Shown here one piece after another: positions 61,647-64,000 of a stretch of 64,000 nucleotides of DNA. The DNA comes from Floccularia luteovirens (taxonomy: Eukaryota > Basidiomycota > Agaricomycetes > Agaricales > Squamanitaceae), in NCBI GenBank assembly GCA_009739215.1, contig VSJF01000010.1, positions 496,001 to 560,000 on the forward strand, in the 5' to 3' direction. Below the pieces are notes generated by a model. It did not search any database and was not told where the DNA came from. It saw nothing but the letters and a program-made list of their open reading frames with translations. The position numbers and the translations under genes are program-made. Every line of letters starts with the position of its first letter. Positions within the stretch are counted from its first letter, which is position 1.

Positions 61647-63539
61647 ATGCTCTTTCCTCTAGTTGCCACGGTATGCCTGTGTACTGGCTTGTACCTGCTG
61701 ATAACCACCATCCGAAATTTATATTTTCACCCGCTAAGCTCTTTTCCAGGTCCACGGGTAGCAGCTGCTACAATATTGTACAGATTATATCATGACGTCG
61801 TCTTGCACGGGGGAATGTTGAACAACCTTAAATAATTACACAAGATTTATGGTGGGGCCTTTACTGATTGCATAGTTAATTTCTGTAATCTGCTTTACAA
61901 TATGCAGGCCCGGTTGTACGAATAGGTCCGAATGAGGTATGTTATCATCTACTAAGTGTAATATTTGTGTCTCTAATTTGTGACTTTGATTTCACTCAGC
62001 TTCATTTCAATGAATAAAAGGCATACTTTGATATATATTCCACAATTCCTTTGTGAAGGAACCATCCTTTTACCGGTGCTTTGGGGTGGATCATAGCTCA
62101 TTCGGCTTCATAGACCTCCAAGAGGCCAAGACACGTCGCGAGATGCTTAGTCCGCTCTTCTCACGTCAAGCAATACTTAGACTGGAACCAGATGTACAAG
62201 AGAAGGTAATCAAAAGTCATTTATGAAATTGCATATGTATAATTTAACTCACCATCAACTTTGGCAGGTCGATAAACTGGTGTCGCACTTGTCCGCTTAC
62301 AAGGATACCCCGGCGGATGTGTCTCACGCTTTCCGGTGTGCAACTCTAGATATCATCACGTCTTACTGCTTCGCACAATCTTTCGATGCCCTGGATGCAC
62401 CTCGATTTTGTGACAGTATCGTTTTGGGATTAGGCAACGTAACAGAATTTCTCCCAATGTTCCAATACTTTCCAGCTCTCCTTCACGTGATGCTCTCACT
62501 CCCAGATTGGATCGCACGGCGAGTGGATCCGTTTTATAAAGAGTTCAGATATGTCAGAAACCGAGCATTGGAACAAATTGATGGATTCCTGAACAATCCG
62601 AGCACTCTCGAGGACACACCACATGAGATTATCTATCATCACCTCATCAAACCAAAAAGTCATAAAGCCAAATTCAGGACCCCGAGCAGGATGTCACTAA
62701 AAGACGAGTCTACTACTTTAATTACAGCAGGTAGTGAAACTGTTGGAAACGCATGAGAAGTTGGAACATTTATGGTTCTAAATAACAAGGAGATACTAAA
62801 AAAGCTTACTGCCGAACTCATCGCTATGTGGCCCGACCCACACTCCCCGATGCAGTACTCAGCTTTAGAGAAGCTCCCATATTTGGCACTTACCATTTCG
62901 GTGTAAAATGTCACCCATGATGTTGACTGCTCTCTTTGAATGATAGACGGCTGTGATCAAAGAGTCTTTACGCATCGCTCCAAGAATAACCTCCCCTCTA
63001 CCGCGAATAGCACTTCATGATACTGTAGCCGCAGGTAAAGCTGTGCCTCGTGGAGTATGTAACTTTATTCTCATCGTGATGGTTGATAACTGATGTAGTA
63101 TCTCACTTGAAAAGACAATTGTTTCAACAGGAGTTACATTTATGCATCATGATAAAAATGTTTTCCCTGATCCATATCACTTTGACCCAGCACGGTGGTT
63201 GCAGTCAGATACCAAAATACAAGAGAAACACCTTGTACCATTCTCTCGTGGCCCTCGGATGTGTTTGGGTATAAAGTAAGTCGTCTACACTACCGGTCAA
63301 ATTTTTCTGTGCTCAACTCAATCGAAAAAGTCTCGCTTTTTGTGAATTATATATTTTTGCCAACATTTTCCGTAAATCGGACATGGAGAGTCACGACACA
63401 AGGTATGTCATACTTACCGTGGCATGTATATAGATAGATCTAAGCGTATCTCTTAACATCGAAGATTTCTTGGATGTTCGAGAGGAATTTTTTACTGGGT
63501 ATCAACCATCAAGCATTTGTACGGCCTTTGACTGATTAA
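61647..63539 (+). pseudogene. P450 copy 7, full length but multiply disabled
   Basis: Full-length relative of copy 5 with ATG, all introns and the heme loop FSRGPRMCLG, but several lesions: TAA at 61833-61835 where others have Arg in LKRLHK, TAA near 62016 (GAATAAAAG for GAATCAGAT), a small deletion in the following exon with TGA, and TGA at 62754-62756 replacing TGC in the NACE motif. The terminal exon is also shortened. Middle exons are still well preserved, so inactivation is fairly recent. It stands directly upstream of the intact tRNA-Val. Confidence 0.88.
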
Positions 63540-63596
63540 TTAATTACCTTGTATTCTGTTGATAATTTGAATCTGTGTATATGTAAAACAAAAAAA

Positions 63597-63679
63597 TGGT
63601 TCAATCCAGGATCGAACTGGAGACCTTCTGTGTTTTTACAAATGTAAGACAGAAATCATAACCACTAGACCATTGAACC
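63597..63679 (-). tRNA. tRNA-Val(TAC), intron-containing
   Basis: The acceptor stem GGTTCAA pairs with TTGAACC, followed by discriminator A. T arm TCCAG-TTCGATC-CTGGA is identical to the CAC isoacceptor at 25.7 kb. The anticodon stem TCTGT/ACAGA encloses 17 nt. A 10-nt intron after position 37 (63642-63633) leaves a normal loop with anticodon TAC (63646-63644). The A-run at 63591-63596 is a T6 Pol III terminator on this strand. Confidence 0.85.
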
Positions 63680-64000
63680 GATGTTCCTTTTGATGGGTTT
63701 GTACCTTAGATCATTGTTACATCATTTTGTTGTACTTCTCATCAGTGGTGCATGTGTTGATTGTATGTTTTTGGGATGATTAAATCAGAATCAGTCTGTG
63801 TATGTTTTTATTGCTGTATGGGTCATTGATGTAGCTAGGAGTTCTAAAAGAAAACATCAAAGGCGATGCATACCCGCGCCGCTGTTGGCCGGCACGGCCG
63901 TAACCAAATTTGAACATGGACAACGGCTAGGTAACACCAGGGATCAACTCTTCTTATTATCTTGTTCCTCTCCATCATCTCCTCAACGTCTCCTATTGTC

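Overview
The window is nuclear DNA of a filamentous basidiomycete, most likely an Agaricomycete. Nearly every conserved gene is broken by short introns of about 47-100 nt with GT/YAG borders (a few look GC-AG). The gene set is fungal housekeeping: exomer, aspartokinase, Rpt6, oxysterol-binding protein, NIPA transporter and an unusual G-alpha. No bacterial, organellar or CRISPR signatures are present. Everything below was read by eye from the sequence; exon borders were placed from splice consensus and protein-family continuity.

Layout. 1-3 kb: a secreted cysteine-rich protein made of six 36-residue repeats (minus strand). 3-9 kb: cytosolic-type aminopeptidase P and an exomer/ChAPs subunit (both minus). 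9-11.8 kb: gene-poor, with one clear 310-bp TA-flanked MITE. 11.8-13.0 kb: the most striking locus, a secreted repeat-peptide precursor. It has a signal peptide, an X-Pro/X-Ala dipeptide ladder and 16 copies of [GS/GG]PDWKR. Nearly every repeat sits on its own 27-nt phase-0 microexon, 14 exons in all. The design is that of an alpha-factor-like or Kex2-processed repeat protein (KEP) and predicts release of the pentapeptides GSPDW and GGPDW. 14-16.2 kb: aspartate kinase. 17.7-25.3 kb (all plus): F-box-like protein, CCDC6-like coiled-coil protein, HSP20-domain protein, NIPA-type magnesium transporter. 25.7 kb: tRNA-Val(CAC). 26.8-29.3 kb: divergent G-alpha with a 4-nt microexon and a Ser in place of the catalytic Gln. 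29.3-34.9 kb: a gene desert. 34.9-44.6 kb: Rpt6, a small unknown protein, a multi-pass membrane protein, an OSBP/Kes1-like protein and a conserved membrane protein (called gene X here).

45-64 kb is a birth-and-death array of one cytochrome P450 family. Three copies have readable frames (47.4, 51.5, 58.1 kb). One has a single-base frameshift (45.0 kb), one has many stops (61.6 kb), and two are fragments (56.5, 61.0 kb). The array carries passengers. tRNA-Val follows the P450 and is intact at 63.6 kb but decayed at 53.5 and 60.0 kb. Gene X and OSBP were copied as an inverted, internally deleted chimera at 49.4-50.9 kb. Gene X was also copied in direct orientation at 55.8 kb. A Ser/Thr-rich single-pass membrane protein sits inside the array at 54-55.6 kb.

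The neighbouring single-copy genes show no obvious functional linkage to each other, as expected for a fungal chromosome. The P450 array and the peptide precursor are the accessory, fast-evolving parts.
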